The position numbers and the translations under genes are program-made. Positions 6,701 through 8,353 of a stretch of DNA of 8,353 bases are shown here, one piece after another; position 1 is the stretch's first letter; the number at the start of each line of letters is the position of its first letter. The notes beneath the pieces were generated by a model. It did no database searches and had not been told where the DNA came from. It saw nothing but the letters and a program-made list of their open reading frames with translations. Source of the DNA: Paracoccaceae bacterium (GTDB taxonomy: Bacteria > Pseudomonadota > Alphaproteobacteria > Rhodobacterales > Rhodobacteraceae); NCBI GenBank assembly GCA_003565055.1, contig PXDM01000043.1, positions 1 through 8,353 on the forward strand, written 5' to 3'.

Positions 6701-7129
6701 CCGCGTCACCGGGTCTTCGGCATCGTCGGGCAGGTTGCTCACGAGCCCAATGGCGTCCTGCACATCGTTATTGCCGCGCGCCATGTCCCAGCCGGTCTCA
6801 AACTCGACCGTGAAGCTCGCACGGCCCTCGCGCGACTGGGCCGTGACCTGACTGACGCCCTCGACCGCCTGCAGCGCGGGGCCGACAAGCTGCACGATCC
6901 CGCGATCCACGTCCTCGGCTCCGGCGCCGGGCCAGCGGATCGTGACGGACACATTGTCGACCACCACATCGGGGAAGAACTGCGTGCGCATGTTCGGGAT
7001 GGCCGCAAGCCCTGCGACCAGCATCACCACCAGTAGCAGATTGGCCGCTGTGCGGTGGCGTGTGAAATAGCGAAACAGGCCCAGCGCCTGGACCGAGAGC
7101 GCGCCACGGGCACGTGCGAGGGGCGTCAT
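3728..7129 (-). CDS. RND-family efflux permease with C-terminal membrane extension
   Basis: This 1133-residue inner-membrane proton-driven pump has the AcrB-type layout: TM1 (28-45), a periplasmic domain (about 46-335), TM2-TM6 (about 344-490), TM7 (533-551), a second periplasmic domain (about 555-878) and TM8-TM12 (about 885-1035). TM4 carries the proton-relay pair Asp408-Asp409 in GIVVDDAIVV, matching AcrB D407/D408. In TM10 the AcrB lysine position is occupied by Asn951 (GIIINDSIVLV), a pattern I recall from other RND branches. About 83 further residues (1051-1133) hold two extra hydrophobic segments, near 1058-1079 and 1102-1127, making it longer than the usual 1020-1050. The start at 7129 follows the adaptor stop by 1 nt and suits the pre-TM1 sequence; the frame is open to 7273, but that part is antisense-like. 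Substrate cannot be told from sequence. Confidence 0.94.
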   Translation of the reverse strand: MTPLARARGALSVQALGLFRYFTRHRTAANLLLVVMLVAGLAAIPNMRTQFFPDVVVDNVSVTIRWPGAGAEDVDRGIVQLVGPALQAVEGVSQVTAQSREGRASFTVEFETGWDMARGNNDVQDAIGLVSNLPDDAEDPVTRRSNWGDRVTNVVVTGPVAVEQLARFADEFAARLYDAGITRTTVQGVASAEVMVEVPTRNLIEHDLSMADIAQAIRVTISADPSGEVASGTARVRTGVERRSAEDVAAIALRLRPDGSALTVGDVAQVSEGRIDRDRATWVGEDPAITLRVERSARGDAVAIQRDVQRIADTMAASLPDGTRIELVSTRAEFISGRIAILLKNGALGLGLVVVLLFFFLNARTAFWVAAGIPAAMLAAIGIMYLLGLSFNMISLFALIITLGIVVDDAIVVGEHADYRARELGESPAEAAENAATRMAQPVFAATITTILAFGALILVGGRFGTLIADIPLTVIAVLIASLVECFLILPNHMYHAIASGARERWYDWPSRQVNRGFQWLRSRAFRPLMHLVIAARYPVVAALIALLAVQMSHLVRGDLPFRFFAAPEQGSITGNIVMVDGATREDTREALRELQRATDALAARLDAESGTNPVLFTMTELGGHSGRALASAENKDGDLLGSISIDLVDADFRSLSSHAFASALQDELQPHPRMEEFSFRSWGTGPGGDSLSVELSGGDAATLKAASEALRTALVPFPEITGLEDNLPYDKQELILQLTPQGQALGFTIDGLSRDLRNRLSGIEAATFPDGLRTGRIRVEVPASERAEDFLDSMMMRTGSGSFVPLGDVVSVSDRQGFSSIRRENGVRVVTVSGDLSEDDPARAREVTRLMTEVILPDLEAEFGVTTRLSGQAEQEREFMSDAAIGLTLCMILIYLTLAWVFSSWLRPMVVMAVIPFGLIGVIHGHLSWDMALSMFSVVGMIGMAGIIINDSIVLVTTVDQYARERGLIPSIIDAACDRLRPVLLTTLTTVLGLAPLMFENSTQAAFLKPTVITLVYGLGFGMFIVLLLVPALLAIGHDVSRQMTSLRRALTRPARGIAMVPLAAVALVVAWFALTLGSAGLSGQMPAPLAQLSGEGGMRAAFLVFIGGTALGLLIVWALGAVAMLQAQRAR

Positions 7130-7130
7130 G

Positions 7131-8353
7131 TCAGCCACCGCCCGGCCCGCCTCTGCCCATATTTCCGCCCATGCCGCCGCCGTTTTCCAGCCTTTCGACC
7201 ATCGCGGCAGGCACCACATCTTCCGACAATTGCGCGAGCATCCGCGCGCGCGCCTCGGCGGGCATGCGGGCATTGGCTTCGACCTGCGCGATCAGCCTGG
7301 CGCGACGTTCGGGGTCGAGCGTGACCATTTCCGGCGCTTCAACGATGGGCTCGCCCGTCGCGGTCTGGCGTTGCGGGCGCACGAGGATGCCCGCGCCCAG
7401 ATTGGGCGTGATCTCGCGCACGATCTCGCGGCCTGTGAGCGCGGCGCTGACTTCGATGATCACATCGCCACCCTGCCGCCGCAGCACCGTGACCGGCAGC
7501 GCGTCAAGCCGGTTGTCAGCATTCAGCGCGAGCACCGTGCCCGCCGCGGTCACAGCCGCCGCAGGCACCAGCGCCACATTGTCGAGCGCAGGCTCTGGCA
7601 GGCGCACGGTCACAAAGTCGCCGGGCCGGAAGCCGCGCGGGGCGTCAAGATCGACATAGATGCGCCGCCCGCTCTGGCCCTGTTCGACCGTGGCCGAAGC
7701 CCGCACCAGACGCCCCGGCGAAGTGATCTCAAACCCGGCGACCTCCAGCGCGACCGTGGCCTCGCTCTCGCGCAGCTGGCCCGCGTCATCCAGAAGCCGC
7801 AGATACTGCGCCGTTGAGACCCGCACCGCAACTTCCAGCGCATCCGGGTCAATGATCCGGCCAAGCTGCTCATTCGCCGTCACAAGCCCGCCTTGGGTCA
7901 GGGTGATGTCGGTCAGCGTGCCGGAGAAGCGGGCATGGACGCGGGTATCGGCCAAGCGCCGCTCGGCATCCGAGAGCGTGATCGCCTGACGGTCGCGCGC
8001 CGTGCGCGCCTGATCGAGGCGCGCCTCGGCCTGCGCTTCGGCCTGCCTGCGCCCGACCAACGCCTGACGGGCGGAAGATGCGGCAAGCTCGGCTTCTTCC
8101 AAGGCGGCTTCGGTCGCCACCCCACGCGTGGCCAGATCCTGACGGCGCGTGAGCGCACGCACCCGCAAGTCGAGCTGCTCCTGCGCGGCGCTCACATCCT
8201 CGGCTGCGAGTTCCAGCGCGCGCGTCGCATCGCGCAACTCGGCCTCGGCCCGCACCATGTCGGATTGCGCCAATGCGAGCGCCGCTTCGGCATCGGCAGG
8301 ATCGATGCGAAAAAGAAGCTGCCCTTCCTCGACCCGCGCACCATCCTCAAATC
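7131..8353 (-). CDS. RND efflux periplasmic adaptor (HlyD/membrane-fusion family), N-terminus missing
   Basis: The frame enters from the right edge, with its first whole codon at 8351, and gives 406 residues. The first 18 (FEDGARVEEGQLLFRIDP) are the first half of the lipoyl domain. Then come an Ala/Glu/Arg-rich alpha-hairpin coiled coil (8300 to about 7955), the second lipoyl half (TRVHARFSGTLTDI), the beta-barrel domain and a membrane-proximal domain with LVPAAAV. The adaptor links the permease to an outer-membrane channel. The signal peptide or lipobox lies outside the window. After the usual fold, about 62 extra residues (from 7319) form a charged helical segment with RMPAEARARMLAQL and a Gly-rich end (GGGMGGNMGRGGPGGG). 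The stop is 1 nt before the permease ATG, which suggests translational coupling. The internal TTG at 8273 is not the start. Confidence 0.93.
   Translation of the reverse strand, partial: FEDGARVEEGQLLFRIDPADAEAALALAQSDMVRAEAELRDATRALELAAEDVSAAQEQLDLRVRALTRRQDLATRGVATEAALEEAELAASSARQALVGRRQAEAQAEARLDQARTARDRQAITLSDAERRLADTRVHARFSGTLTDITLTQGGLVTANEQLGRIIDPDALEVAVRVSTAQYLRLLDDAGQLRESEATVALEVAGFEITSPGRLVRASATVEQGQSGRRIYVDLDAPRGFRPGDFVTVRLPEPALDNVALVPAAAVTAAGTVLALNADNRLDALPVTVLRRQGGDVIIEVSAALTGREIVREITPNLGAGILVRPQRQTATGEPIVEAPEMVTLDPERRARLIAQVEANARMPAEARARMLAQLSEDVVPAAMVERLENGGGMGGNMGRGGPGGG

Noticed and set aside
4904..7036. A 710-codon open frame on the plus strand opposite the RND permease
   Set aside because: Its product is full of His, Arg, Gln, Asp and Gly with no domain. 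It is the expected antisense shadow of a GC-rich gene whose third positions avoid A/T, and the permease on the other strand has clear motifs throughout.
7130..7273. An upstream extension of the permease into the adaptor gene
   Set aside because: It would overlap the conserved adaptor frame by over 140 nt and adds Cys/Arg/Trp-rich shadow sequence before TM1.

Overview
The window looks like an ordinary chromosomal segment of a high-GC alphaproteobacterium, most likely Rhodobacterales (Rhodobacter/Paracoccus/Roseobacter-type). The grounds are strong G/C bias at third codon positions, an FtsY with an Ala/Pro-rich N-terminal arm, and gene families I associate with that order (AlkB-like hydroxylase beside ftsY, YqgE beside a free-standing DsbD-alpha-like protein, a DUF2268 zincin, and an RND pump with unusual C-terminal tails). 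The assignment rests on sequence character and recall, not on a search.

Layout from left to right: (1) 1-300, minus strand, the first 100 residues of an integral membrane protein resembling the N-terminus of alkane 1-monooxygenase (AlkB). (2) 301-423, a divergent promoter region with an 18-nt dyad. (3) 424-1527, plus strand, complete ftsY, the signal-recognition-particle receptor. (4) 1518-2096, minus strand, yqgE/algH family. It converges on ftsY and overlaps it by 10 nt, and a terminator-like hairpin with a T-run for ftsY lies inside the yqgE coding sequence. (5) 2097-2252, a second divergent intergenic region, which shares a 12-mer and two further short words with the first. (6) 2253-3056 and 3083-3724, plus strand, a likely two-gene operon: a secreted DsbD-alpha-like domain protein with no membrane or thioredoxin domain, then a cytoplasmic DUF2268-type putative zinc protease. 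(7) 3728-7129 and 7131-8353+, minus strand, an RND efflux permease and its periplasmic adaptor in one operon (adaptor first, 1-nt gap). The adaptor's N-terminus lies beyond the right edge.

FtsY delivers ribosomes to the membrane. The DsbD-alpha-like protein probably acts in periplasmic thiol chemistry, and the adaptor/permease pair forms the inner part of a tripartite exporter whose outer-membrane channel and regulator are not in view. Coding density is very high: the two convergent junctions are a 10-nt overlap and a 3-nt gap, and the second coincides with a perfect 16-bp palindrome. No stretch over 300 bases is without a gene. I see no mobile element, CRISPR array, tRNA, rRNA or attachment site.

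I did not find a clearly new system. The best candidates for a second look are the two extra predicted membrane helices at the C-terminus of the RND permease, the helical plus Gly/Met-rich tail of its adaptor, the orphan DsbD-alpha/zincin gene pair, and the words shared by the two divergent intergenic regions.
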